From NCBI RefSeq assembly GCF_947507565.1, contig NC_089185.1, forward strand, positions 744,001 through 808,000: DNA of 64,000 nucleotides, in the 5' to 3' direction. Both the position numbers and the translations under genes were made by a program. Source of the DNA: Oscarella lobularis. Lineage: Eukaryota > Porifera > Homoscleromorpha > Homosclerophorida > Oscarellidae. The notes beneath the pieces were generated by a model. The model was not told where the DNA came from and ran no database searches. It saw only the letters and a program-made list of their open reading frames with translations. Below, one piece after another: positions 50,901-62,500 of this stretch. Within the stretch, counting starts at the first letter, position 1. The number at the start of each line of letters is the position of its first letter.

Positions 50901-53900
50901 CGTCCAATTTACGCGCCGGTTTTCGGCGACTAAAGCTTCCGCTAAAGTCTTGTCGTTCTCGATAAGCATCGCACAGATTCGAACTGAAGCTGGAGTCAAA
51001 ATCGTCAGCAAAAAGAATACGTCCTCTGTTGTCGCACGATAAATTTTCGGAAAACGAGCAAATATTTTGTTCAGCGCTCGCCCGGCAACTTCGATCCGAC
51101 TTTCTATCAAAAAAGCGAGCAACGTTCGAATTATTTCCTCTCGTAAACGTTCACTGCTGCTCTCCGTGCAAAGTGATACGAAATTTTCGCAGCAGTCGCC
51201 GTTATCTGATAGAAAGATTGATTTGCTTGAAGCCAAGGCCAACGCAATGCCCTCGTCATTCAAACAGGGCAAAAGACTGAACAGAATGTCGGGCTTTAGA
51301 TGGCCTTTCTCGCGAATCTGATCGAGCAGCCTGGATGCAAATGATTCTACGGTGCTTCTGAGCGCAGGAATGCGATCAAACGCCGATCTTGTCATGGCAC
51401 AAATGTCAACGAGACATTTCGATTGATAATCGTTCGGCATCTCGATCGTCTTTCCTCTCCGTTTTGGTTTTGGAAGAGACTCGAGTATCACTTGGGAAAA
51501 GACAGATAAACGAGGATAGATTTGCCCCACGAGGTAGTCGGAAAGTTTCATCTGCGTAACAGAAGTTCGCAGCAGAGCAAGGAAAAAAGAAACGGTTTTC
51601 CATGGCGTTTTAGCCGACGAGTCTCTTTCGAGAAGTAGATACAAACGAGAGAAGGCGGTCAAGGCTACCTCTTCCAGATCATTTCGCTGTAGGCTAGTCA
51701 TCTCGTTGAGCATAATCGTCTGGAACGATTCACTGGGAAGGATAGGTAGAAATGATTGCTTCTCGTCACTGAACCTAATTGAAGTCGCAGCCAGCTGAAG
51801 CCAAGTTGGAAAGAGAGGAAAGAGGAGAGATTGGACGTCTTTCGGAAGATCTACACAGGTAACTGAGTTCGGTCATAAGAAAAATACCCCAACGCTGTAG
51901 TTCACCTCCGAAATGTCCAAAATGAGTTTTAAGGTAGTGAATAAATACGTCGTAGTTTCTTTCCAGACAGCAGTCGCAAAAGTCGATAATCTTCTGAGCA
52001 TTTTCGATGCACAGCTGAGGTCCAATGGACAGCAATACTTGGTAAAGTTTCTCAGTCTCAGTCAATCTCTGAACTTCAACAGACAGAGTACGCCACAGAA
52101 AAATAAAAGTGGACAAGTTCAAACTACCTTTTCGTCTTGTCAGCTTTGCTTGCTTCGACGATATGATTTTCTCAAGCTTGGCTCTGCCTTCCTCAAGCAT
52201 CTCCTCACTACTACTACTTACTGTTATAAAAGCTTCGCCAGCCGTGCTCCATGCTGAAAAGTAAGCGACCAAGTGCTGCTGCTCTGATGATGATGCGCTT
52301 TCGCCTTTTCGTGGTCTCACGTACTTTAGCACAGTCTCCACAAGACATTCTGGGTTGGTTTGAATATGCAGAAGTCTCAGTAGAAATGAAGAAACCAAAT
52401 TCGACAGAGATGCTAAAAGAAAAAAATCAGAAATGCACAACGTCGTGGAGGCAAATTACAAATAAATTTTGGATCATCTGACGTGGCTTGCATGCTCTTT
52501 GAGTACTGCTGAAGGCACGTAATGACTACGGGACTGAATGGCATGTGAAATGAATCACCTACGAGAGAATAGAATAACTCAAAGAAATATCTCATTCGAC
52601 TGTACTTCCAAGGGAGAGGGGTTCATCCAAGTCCTCCTTTTCTAGTATTGCGTCGATGTCAAATGACGTAGTGGCTTGACGCGAATGGCATATCTCTTCT
52701 ATCGAGCTGTAGAGATCTTTCACCGAAAGTGCAATCACACTTTCAATCCATCGCAACAGCGAAGGACAGCAGTACGTCTTAGTGCAAGACTTTATAGCTT
52801 CAACAAAGAGACTGCACTCCAACGAGGCGCTGTGCTGAAACAAATCCAGATCGATCAAAACCTGAAATAAAATTTGCTTACAGAAAAAAGGAAAAAATGG
52901 GCTGCGACCTTCTGCAGAAGAGCCATCGTTGCTTCAATAAAACTTTCATTTTTATCCAGCAAAGCCAGTACGCCAAGAAGTCCAGACGACGTCTGCGTTC
53001 GAGCCTAACAATGATAGATTTCCCTATTCACATTCAGCAGCATTAGATACCCCCCAACTCACGTCAAGCCACCGGCAACTTCCTCTAGGTACGTATCTCA
53101 TAATACTCAATAGCATTAATACCAAATTCTCCGGCAAAGAAACGAGATACGCCTCTCGTTCAATATCCCCACGAGGATGACCGAGAAGCTTACAAAAGTC
53201 GTAGCCCGAACGAATAACGGCTGACGGCACGAGACGAACGAAACAATCGACTGCCTCCAATACCTTAGCATAGTACGTAAGACGATTCACATTGGCATCT
53301 AGAAAATTCTCCTCCTCCTCCTCTTCTCCGTGATCGTGAAAATAGATTGCAGCGTTGTATCTGACTGAGAGTAGGAGATTTACATCGGGGAAAAGTTTCT
53401 CGAGCTCGTTTCGAAACGAGCTGAGAAAGGTCCGGTCGCCTGCATCTCCCCATCTGAAATCGTCCTCGGTAATTTGCTCGCAGCGATTGACTACTTCAAG
53501 AGATTTACGCATGACTGAAACGAGAAAGGCGCACGTTGCAAAACGAACGCCGATTTCCTTGTGCTAAAAATCGAAATTTAAAAAGGAGGAATTCATTGTT
53601 CACGTTGTACCTGAAGGCCAATAGAAAGGACTTGCCTAGACGCTGCTGATGGACACAGAAGGCCAACGACGTGCGGTAGCAGTTCTTTGGGATGATACTT
53701 TGGATGGGGACAAATAGACGACACGTGTCCTTGCACGTTTTCAACTAGCTAGAAAACGAGCAACCTTTCTAACGCAATATGAGAGTGTGCAATTTCTTTT
53801 TTTCTTACGTTGATGAAGAACTTGAGCGTGTTAAACCACGATTCCGATTTCTTGGGCTCGACTGGGAATGAGGACTTTGAGAAATAGGGCCGAACCAAAT

Positions 53901-55294
53901 CTGGACATGACGTGAGAACACGAGTGACGAGTTCAACGACCAATGAATCGTTCCACGGCTGTCTGAGTCCAGTCAAACAGCGAAGAAGAACGGGATTGTT
54001 TGATCTGAAAGAAACAAATGCGTACAAAAATGAAATTTAGATATCATTCATAGCGAATGAGGTAAGGAGGTTCAATGTCGTACTTTTTTAGAGTGAAAGG
54101 AGGCTGGGCCCTAAAAGCGATGCCCTTTTCATGCGAGCAGCACAATTTCACCAGGAACTTGTGAACGTAGTCGCGCAGAAGAACAGGCTGAGAAGAGCCA
54201 TCGGATGCAACAATTTCCAGCTGGTCTTCGGTACGTTCATAAAGTTTGACTAGATAGCCTAGACATTGAGGCGAGAAATATCCAATTTTGGTGCTCTTAG
54301 AAACAGACGTATTGTCCAAAACCTATCATGATGAAAATACTCAATAAACTACACTGGCCGCTTGGAATTTACGTATTGTTCCAAGACGGAAAGCACAAGG
54401 TGAATAATTGCCAACGGATCGTCAGCAAGATTTTTCATAATAGCACTCAATAAAACTATACGACTTTATCAATTGACTCGATTTCTCAAAATTTCAAAAA
54501 TTCCTACCTTTGTTCCCCAGAGCCGACGTTGTGACGACTCCATTGCCTGACACCAAAAAAGCCAGGCAGAATTTTACAAAACACGACCTAACATCCTTGC
54601 CCTTCTCCTAAGGAGTACCAAAGAATATCATAGAAGAATTCCTATCCTATTTCTTGTCTACGACTTTGTGATTTCTTCGACTCGGAAAAGACTTCAAAGA
54701 AGGAAGCGAGAAGTCGAAAAGCAACTGCGTCTCCCGAGCAATCGTCGGACTCAGCGTCACGACGGTGGCGAGCAATTTCAACGAGGCAACGACAAGGGAG
54801 TTCTGAGCTGAAGCGCTCAGACCCTGATAGACGATTCTCAAGTGATTGTGAACGAGACGACGAGACAATCGAAGGCCCAAATTCTGGTGATCTGGATCGG
54901 CGGCAATGTGAAGAAATAAAGCTTCGAGCGCTTCGAGCAGAAGCTGGAGCTAGTCACGATATTCGAACTTCAAAAAGACGATCTTTTCGGATTTACTTGT
55001 TGTGGTGGAAATTTGTCTTGGTTGAGCAACTGCACCAAGGACTTGGCTTCGTTTGAGTAGGCCAAGTAGGTTTCCACGAATTCCGGCCCGTCATTGACGT
55101 CTCGAGCGCATTTGTTGAAGCAGGCGAGGCCTGAACAAGAAATCTTTGTCAGGGAGGAGCCGTCTGAGTTTCTAACCTTCCAATACGGTGCTCTCGGACT
55201 GAATCAAAGTCGAGAACTCGTCCAACTTGTGCTGAACGGGATTTCTCTTCGCTTTTGGTACCCCGCGATCGCCCGCTTTTCTTTTCTTTCCCAT
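47965..55294 (-). CDS. URB1: Nucleolar pre-ribosomal-associated protein 1 (Npa1p/URB1)
   Basis: Large helical-repeat protein of early 60S pre-ribosomal particles in the nucleolus. The start ATG 55294 gives a basic N-terminus (MGKKRKAGDRGVPKAKR, a nuclear signal), with the stop at 47965-47967. More than 20 exons span 7.3 kb. The Npa1 N-terminal domain is recognisable from 'GLRLSRRLVHNHLRI', 'VHKFLVKLCCSHEKGIAF', 'LVVELVTRVLTSCPDLV' and 'SESWFNTLKFFINV'. The C-terminal NopRA1 part shows 'RAWMLHLLCEGLRDSADYRIY'. The intervening part is divergent alpha-solenoid sequence. The spliced protein would be well over 1500 residues. I joined the exons by strand, order and lack of other gene starts, so individual small exons may be misassigned. 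Confidence 0.85.
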
Positions 55295-55335
55295 GCCGAT
55301 GCGCAAGCGGAGTCGCAGCGACTCGCAAGGTAAAA
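55295..55335. promoter_or_regulatory. Divergent spacer, URB1 / armadillo-like gene
   Basis: 41 bp separate the two chosen start codons. A plus-strand ATG at 55293-55295 overlaps the URB1 ATG on the other strand and opens a 112-codon out-of-frame reading frame (55293-55631) across the downstream gene's start. Confidence 0.45.
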
Positions 55336-56932
55336 ATGGAGGCGGTGACGACGATGGCGGAGCGGGATCTCCGCGCTCAGCTGTCCGACGCCCTCCTCAA
55401 GCACGTACGCCGTTCGAGTTCGACCGACCGCGGCGATCCGTCTTCGTACACGGAATACGAAAAGGCGCGCACCCGTTTATTCGCAATCTACTCCAATTCG
55501 CCGCACAACCTCGACGAATCGCGATTCAACGCGATCATTCAGGACGTCGAGGACGCGTGCTTCGCGTCGAGCAAGGCGGCAGTCGACAGGCACATCACCG
55601 TGTTGAATTCGCCGAAATCAACGGCGAATGAAATCAGTAGTTCGTGCTACGATCTTTCCTTCGTCCACTTTCGGCCCTGGTATCAACAGGAGCGCTATTA
55701 CAGCGCCGACTATTTTGCGCGACGCGACGGCATTCGTCGTCTCGTCGAAATCATCGGAAGTCGTCCGGTTCGCGAAGTGCTTCGCTACGCCTTGTCCGCC
55801 TGCTGGAATTTCTGCTCGAGTGACTATCGCAGTCGGCTGCTGATTAGGGAGGGAATACTCGACGTGCTGAAGCCGCTTATGAAGGAGTCGAGTCGTGAGG
55901 AGAAACGAAAATGCTACGGTCTTCTGTGGGGATTGCTCGAGTTTCAAGATATTCAAGTAGGGAACCATATGTACCACTGGTCAGATAACGAATTTTCATA
56001 TTTTCCAGATCCAGGTCGTTGAATTTGGTTTCCTCGACATCTTTTGCAAAACGATCAAGGACTCGGATGACATGAAAGACGTCGAATTGGCACTTGGATG
56101 CACTCACTGCTGCTGTTCGAATTTTCGCCTTCACGAACAAGCAATCCAGTCCGGCTTGGTCGACGTCATTTTCTCTACGTGCGTGAAGGTCATAGCCGAC
56201 TTCAATTACGAATACGACGAAGAGGATCGTCTCGCAACGATTATGCTGGCCTACACGGGCTACAACGCGCTGGCATCTCTCTGCCTTCACGTCAACGCCA
56301 AACAACGGCTTGAGACCGTGCACAATCGAGTTCACGTTTGCGACGGAAAAGTAAAGGACCTCATTGATAATATGGACGAAAAACTCCAACCCATGTCGGA
56401 CTGGATGGAGAAGAATGATCCCGACGAGGTTGGTCGGTTTACTTGAATGCTTCTTCTTCTTCTTTGATTAGTGTTTTCGTTTAAGATTCGAGAGCGCGAG
56501 GACGGGCACTACGTTTGGCGTTACATGCGCCCGTTCACCGTTCTTCTCTTTGGTCGACATCCCGTGGTTCGGCGTATGGGCGCGTTCGCCGCCGCCAATC
56601 TCATGCAGGGCGCCGAAAATCGGGAGATATGCGCGCGAGAGGACGGCAACAGCTACGCGCCGATTCAGTGCACGGCGTGGGGTCGCGACGAGCGAGCGAG
56701 ACAGTGGGCCAAGAAGGCAATGAGCTACGTAAGGAATTCCCAATTAGATAGTGTCTACTATTAATAGGTAGCACTCTTTCTTACTTAGATCTATGCCGAT
56801 CAATCTGATCCTCCGCCTCTTCAAGCCATATGTCGCTATTATATATCAGACAATTTTGAACGCTTTTCCGATAGTTCTTTACGTCGTTTGCCTCGCGTTC
56901 TTCAGAGATCAATAACTCCGTTTGATCATTGA
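55336..56932 (+). CDS. Armadillo/HEAT-like helical protein, family not recognised
   Basis: Four exons: 55336-55956, 56009-56428, 56486-56728 and 56789-56932, about 475 residues from MEAVTTMAERD. The text is dominated by amphipathic helices with armadillo-like phrases: 'IRRLVEIIGSRPVREVLRYAL', 'SRLLIREGILDVLKPLMKE', 'HEQAIQSGLVDVIF' and 'HPVVRRMGAFAAANLM'. No signal peptide, membrane span or enzymatic motif is visible. The final exon is polar and ends ITPFDH. The start at 55336 was preferred to the upstream ATG at 55293 because the latter is out of frame. I could not place it in a named family. Confidence 0.75.
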
Positions 56933-57012
56933 TTTTGTAGCTTTTGCAATTATGTCGATGTAATTTATTTCACGTGATGTATATTCTCCCCCTCACAATA
57001 TCCACGGTCGCG

Positions 57013-59313
57013 ATGAAAAGGGCTTTTGTCGTCGTTTTAACCGTCCTCGTTTGCTTGAGTGAGAGCCTCGATCCCGACTGGGTTTCCGCGTATAACGTCA
57101 TCTGGAACACGACTACGGCCGACGAAAGAGGCTCGTTGCCGCTGGGAAACGGAGATATAGCCAGCAACGTCTGGTTGGAGAATAAGACCGGTGACGTGCT
57201 TTTCTATCTGGCAAAAGCCGACGCGTGGGACGTCAACGCGCAACTGCTCAAAGTCGGACGCATTCGCCTTCATTTTGACCCTCCTCTCTATACTTCCTCC
57301 ACGAGTGACTTTCGCCAGGCGCTCGATCTTCTGCGCGCGAGCGTCAATATCTCTTCTGAAGGTTACGAAGTTCTTTTGTTTGTCGATGCTCTTCTTCCCG
57401 CTTTTCGAGTCCAAGCTGCACGCACGGACGAGAAATCGTTTTCGGTCAAAGCCTCTCTGGAAGTCTGGCGCAACGATACGACACCCGTGCCAAAATCGTG
57501 GGTAGGTGGACAGTTTTGCAAGAGTCGATTCATGTTCCCCGATACCGTTGTCAATACGATTCCTTTTTCGCCAGACGTCCTCCTTTGGTATCATCGAAAC
57601 TATCCCACGAACAGCACCTTCTGGTCTGATTCCCTCACACTACAGGGCCTCGATTCTCTCAACGGTTCACTGCACGATCCACTGACAAACGTCACGTTTG
57701 GCGGATTGATCCAAGGTGTCGCATTGAAGAGAACAGATCCGACAACACTTTCCGGGTCGAATATTCAATCGCTCGATATGGCGGTAACACTTCTGACGCA
57801 ACAGATGGATTCGGTAGAGGACTGGACGATGTTGCTAGCAAAACAGACATACGCAAATCCAGCTGTGACGAAAAGTTACGAGAACACAGCCGAGTGGTGG
57901 GGAAAATTCTGGACGCAATCCGGCGTTATAGTCGATTCAAAGACAAGCGACGACGGGCACGTAATCTCTGCACAGGCCGCCTATCAACGATTCTTAGACG
58001 CGTGTGACGGTCGAGGTGCCTATCCCATCAAATTCAACGGTCAACTGTTCACGGCTGACGACGGCACAAACGGGCCAGACTACCGCGACTGGGGCGGCGG
58101 CATTTGGTGGCAAAATACTCGTCAACCGTATTACAACGCTCTCGCTTCGGGCGACCTCGACATGTTGCGCAGTTTCTATCAGTTCTACGTGAAACTGTTG
58201 CCACTCGTTCAAGGTCGAACGAAGATATATTTCAATCACAGCGGAGGTTTTTTTCCCGAGACGATGACTGCTTTCGGTACGTATGACAACAATGGATTCG
58301 GATACGGATGCAGCGAGAAAGCAAATCACATTGCGTCGAACACTTACATTCGCTATCACATCGTCGGCTCTTTGGAATTGGTCTTTTTGCTTTTGGACGA
58401 CTTCGATTTCACCGGCAACAAGACCGTCGCTCAGTCCTACTTGCTCCCCATCGCGCAAACCGTGCTGACCTATTACGACAAACACTGGCCCAACAAGGAT
58501 TCAAAGACAGGAAAAACCGTCTTCTTTCCCAGCCAGTCGTTGGAAACGTGGCAGTGTCCCAATATTCCGGCCACTGTCTCGACGTGCGTCACGAATCCAA
58601 CGCCGGACGTCGCCGGCCTTCACGCCATTCTTCCTCGAATGCTTCAGCTCAAATCAAAAGGTATCAACGTATCGGACGACGATCAGAATCGCTGGCAACA
58701 AATGCTCAACGACCTCCCCGACGTGGCGACGACGAAGGACGCCCACGGCAACGTCTACATCATGCCCGGCGAACTGCTGCCGTCTCACGAATCGAACAGC
58801 GAAAACACGGAGCTCTACGTCGTCCACCCGTTTCGTCTCTACGCGTACGGAATGTCGGACGCCGATCTCGCCGTCGCCAAACTCACCTACGCAAATCGAC
58901 GGCACCCGTGCAACGACGGATGGTGCCAAGACATCATGGACGCGGCGATCCTCGGCATCACTGACGACGCTATGAAAATGGTCGTTCAGCGCGCTCGCGC
59001 CGCGCCGCAATCAGGATGGCGTTTCACCGGTTTCGCCGCTCACGATCAGGACTACGAGCCGAGCGTCGATCATCTGAATACGATGAGAACGGCACTTCAC
59101 TATATGCTCGTGCAATGGTCGTCGACGAATAATACCGTCTATCTGTTTCCGTCTTGGCCGGTCGACGCGTGGGACGTCACCTTTCGGCTCTTTGCGCCGG
59201 GAAATACGCTGATTGAGGCGAGCTGCGTCGGTGGAAAGTTGACGTCGTTGATCGTCACTCCCCAGTCGCGTCTCAGCGATGTCATCGTGGTCAACTGCAA
59301 GAAAAGCGAATGA
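57013..59313 (+). CDS. Secreted DUF5703-type glycoside hydrolase-like protein, intronless
   Basis: Single exon of 766 codons. The start at 57013 (MKRAFVVVLTVLVCLSES) gives a clean signal peptide; an in-frame ATG at 56977 would add 12 residues before it. The N-terminal domain carries 'SLPLGNGDIASNVWLEN' and 'DVLFYLAKADAWD', then 'LLKVGRIRLHF', matching the bacterial DUF5703/GH95-like beta-sandwich. The following alpha/alpha-barrel region has 'DYRDWGGGIWWQNTRQPYYN', 'HSGGFFPETMTAFGTYDNNG' and a C-terminal 'YLFPSWPVDAWDVTFRL'. There are many N-x-S/T sites, as expected for a secreted protein. Catalytic residues and substrate are not established. Being intronless in an intron-dense region suggests acquisition from bacteria, though codon usage is adapted. 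Confidence 0.85.
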   Translation: MKRAFVVVLTVLVCLSESLDPDWVSAYNVIWNTTTADERGSLPLGNGDIASNVWLENKTGDVLFYLAKADAWDVNAQLLKVGRIRLHFDPPLYTSSTSDFRQALDLLRASVNISSEGYEVLLFVDALLPAFRVQAARTDEKSFSVKASLEVWRNDTTPVPKSWVGGQFCKSRFMFPDTVVNTIPFSPDVLLWYHRNYPTNSTFWSDSLTLQGLDSLNGSLHDPLTNVTFGGLIQGVALKRTDPTTLSGSNIQSLDMAVTLLTQQMDSVEDWTMLLAKQTYANPAVTKSYENTAEWWGKFWTQSGVIVDSKTSDDGHVISAQAAYQRFLDACDGRGAYPIKFNGQLFTADDGTNGPDYRDWGGGIWWQNTRQPYYNALASGDLDMLRSFYQFYVKLLPLVQGRTKIYFNHSGGFFPETMTAFGTYDNNGFGYGCSEKANHIASNTYIRYHIVGSLELVFLLLDDFDFTGNKTVAQSYLLPIAQTVLTYYDKHWPNKDSKTGKTVFFPSQSLETWQCPNIPATVSTCVTNPTPDVAGLHAILPRMLQLKSKGINVSDDDQNRWQQMLNDLPDVATTKDAHGNVYIMPGELLPSHESNSENTELYVVHPFRLYAYGMSDADLAVAKLTYANRRHPCNDGWCQDIMDAAILGITDDAMKMVVQRARAAPQSGWRFTGFAAHDQDYEPSVDHLNTMRTALHYMLVQWSSTNNTVYLFPSWPVDAWDVTFRLFAPGNTLIEASCVGGKLTSLIVTPQSRLSDVIVVNCKKSE

Positions 59314-59504
59314 TCTGTCAGTTAGCCAGACAAACGTTTTTCCCTTGAAAGACGACTTTTTCACGTTGCTTTTTTTATTGCACCCAGGCTGCACACAAAA
59401 AACTATTTGCTACATCACACCCTCCCCCCTGATTGTGGCTGCTATTCAGCAAGATATAAAACCCAATGTTTTCGTACCTGACGAATGAATAACATACATA
59501 CAGT
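59314..59504. other. Convergent 3' spacer, no gene seen
   Basis: About 190 bp between the glycosidase-like stop and the receptor stop. It probably holds both 3' UTRs. No recognisable element. Confidence 0.5.
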
Positions 59505-62500
59505 TCACTGCTCCGGACGATCGACTGCCTGATAGCCTTCGTCGTCGACCGGACCGAGAGGATTTTCATAATCCTCGCCCATGTCTTGCATTTCAGTTGG
59601 ATCCTGATAGCCACTACCTTCGTCCATATCATCGTGCATTTCTGTTGGATCTTGGTAGCCACCCTCCCCCATGTCGCCGTTAGCACTAGGATCCTCGTAT
59701 CCCGCTTCGTCCGGCTCTTTTATCTCTGGTGGCACGCTGTACTTCGGAGCCTGTTCGGAACCAACTCTCGAAGGACCCTACCAAACAGAACTCCTCTATC
59801 AAATCGGCAAATTCCTCTTTTCTAACTTGAGAATTCGGAACGCTCTCGTACGCCGCTTCGTCAAAGAGGCCGTCTTTTGCGTTTGCTCCATGAGGATTTT
59901 CGTAATTCGACGGTTGATCGGCAGCAGCCTAAATACAAGAGCTCATCTTCAATAAAACGTGTAAAGTCGCCGCTAACCTTCTTTTTCGGAGACTGAAGCG
60001 GATTCTCGTACCCAATTCCATCATCATCGGGCACCGCCGCGGACCCAGACTGAGGCACTCCTCCGTCGTTATCATACGGATTTTCATTTTCGTTCGTTTC
60101 AGGAACAGTGCTGCCATTCTGTCTCGTTTTAAAATGAGTGACTGTTAGTGCAGATTCCCTCTCATCTCTCTACCTTGAGCTTGTCCGGATCTTCGTAATG
60201 AAAAAAGCCTTCCGCGTCCGGATCTTCGTACAACGCTTTCTCCGCTTCGGGATCGAAGTCGAGTTCGTAATCATCGTCGGCGCCGAGAGTGTCGGCGTAG
60301 CGACGCATCTGCTCCGCTCGATCGTCCTTGTCGAGCTCGTCAGCCTGAAAGAAAAAGCGTTTTGGGGTTCAAACGACTGAACGAATTGTCTCCCTCGCAC
60401 TTTTGAAACAATCACGTATCGCGACGGATCTTTCTTCAAGTTCTCCAGATCGACGACCAGCTCGGAGAAGTCCACGCGAGCAGTTCGGTCAAAAAGCCAA
60501 CCTAGGGCGAGAAAAAAAACAGTTGCGACTATTTTTCCGCGTAGAGTCATTTCTTTTTCTCGCACAGCGCAGCATGAGTCCGTAGACCTCGACGGTGACC
60601 GTTTTCGGCTGACGCAGTCTCTCGCCCGTTTGCAGCACTGCAAGTATGTCCTCGCCGGATTTGTCGCGATAAGGAACGCCGCCGAATGTCATGATCTCCC
60701 AAAGGGTGACCCCTACGAATAAAAATCGTCACTGTCAAACCGTATGGGACTTCTTCCTGCCCACCGTAGCTCCACACGTCGCTTTCGGTTGTGAAGTCGT
60801 CCTTCTGAATCGTCTCCGGAGCCATCCAAGGTAAGAGCATCTACGCTCATGCTAAAGGATGCTTCTCGTACGTATCTATCCGCGCTACTTACTCTGCTTC
60901 CAATATTATCCGCCAGTTTCGACGTTCCATAGTCGGTTATTCTCACTTGATTTGGCTTCTGAACGAGAACGTTTCGACACGCCAAATTGCCGTGAACAAT
61001 TCCTTTCACAGAGAGAAATTCCATTCCCTGGGAGCAAAATAAAATTAAAAAAATTGGCGATTCCCGTTCCAGAGATTCGCCGTGCCTTAGCTATCTGCCA
61101 ACTGTACGTAAGCACGGCGGTTGAGGTCAAATATCGTCTCTGTCTCTTCAAAAAATGAACGAGACTTCCAAAGGGGCAGTAGTGAGAGACGAGCATGATG
61201 CTCTTGTCCTCTTCGTTCATGCACAGGCCTAATATGCGAAGAACGTCTGAACTGCTGATAGCAGACAGCAAGACCACTTCCTATGAGAGCAAAACAGTTT
61301 GTTTAATTAATATTCAATTTTTATTTTTACCTGAAGTATGTCTTTCTCTTCTTTCAGTTCCAACGTCTGGTCAAGAATTTTGATGCCGACCGGAATTTTC
61401 AAGGTTTTACCCTCAGGATGCCAAAAACCCTAGAAATTAAATCAACTTTGCGTGACTAGCAACCGCGTAGCGGAAAGCCTTACTTTGAACACTTCGCCAA
61501 ACGTTCCCGAACCAAGTTTGTTGCCAAATTCGAGAGCTTTTATATCTATAATTTCCAGCTTCGCCTCACCGGTCCTATACTCGTCCGGAAGCTACAATAA
61601 ACCATCAACTTCACTTGAGAAACAAAAAAAACAACAATGGAAAAGCACAAACGCACCTCAGCCAGTTCCAAAAGAAGAGCCTACACAGAAAAAGAAATTA
61701 AAGAAGACCAAGCGAAATAAACTCTCGGTACTTCTAGTTTCGGTTCTGCCTGAAGATGCGAGTGCACCACGTATACAAGAATGAGAATAAGCGCGATAAG
61801 AACGACCCCTCCAATTCCGCCACCAACAGCAATACCAACAGTAGGCCTTTAGAGAAAATTATATATTATATATTATGTATATACGTATAAATGAACAACT
61901 CACGCTTTCTTCTCTGGCTCCGGCGTCGTCCTCGTTCTATTCGTCGGCGCTTCCGTTCCGTTGTAGCGCTCGCACGTCCGATTGTCGATCAGACGCACGT
62001 CAAATCTAACGGGACACTCGTCGACGCACGTCGTGTTGCCGTCGAGTTCGATTAGCGTTTGCGTCTTGCATCGATCGCAGTCGGACGCCGACGGGCCCGT
62101 GCAGCTCGCCGAATCGTCGCATTGCAAGTCGCATCGCTGGCACGTCGTCATCTCGTCGGGGTTGTAGTAGCCGGGCGAACACTCGGCGACGCAGAACGTG
62201 TCGAAATCGAGAAGCGGCTTTTCGGAGGGACAGGCGGGAATGCACCGAGTCAACTAGAAAAGAGAGAGAAAAAAGGACTATGAGCTCGTAGGAAGGATAA
62301 GCAGACGTGCATCACCGCTTCCACGCGAGATCGCGTAGGCCTCATCGGTGGACGAGTCGTAGTGCGAAGAGCGGCTGTCGTCGTCGTCGTCGGCGTCGAC
62401 GTCGTCCGATTGCACGCCGTCTCGTTTCTCGTTTCGTTGCACTGAACGGTCGGCACGGTCGTCGGAAAACGCGTCGTCGTCGTCGTAGGCACTTGCGTCG

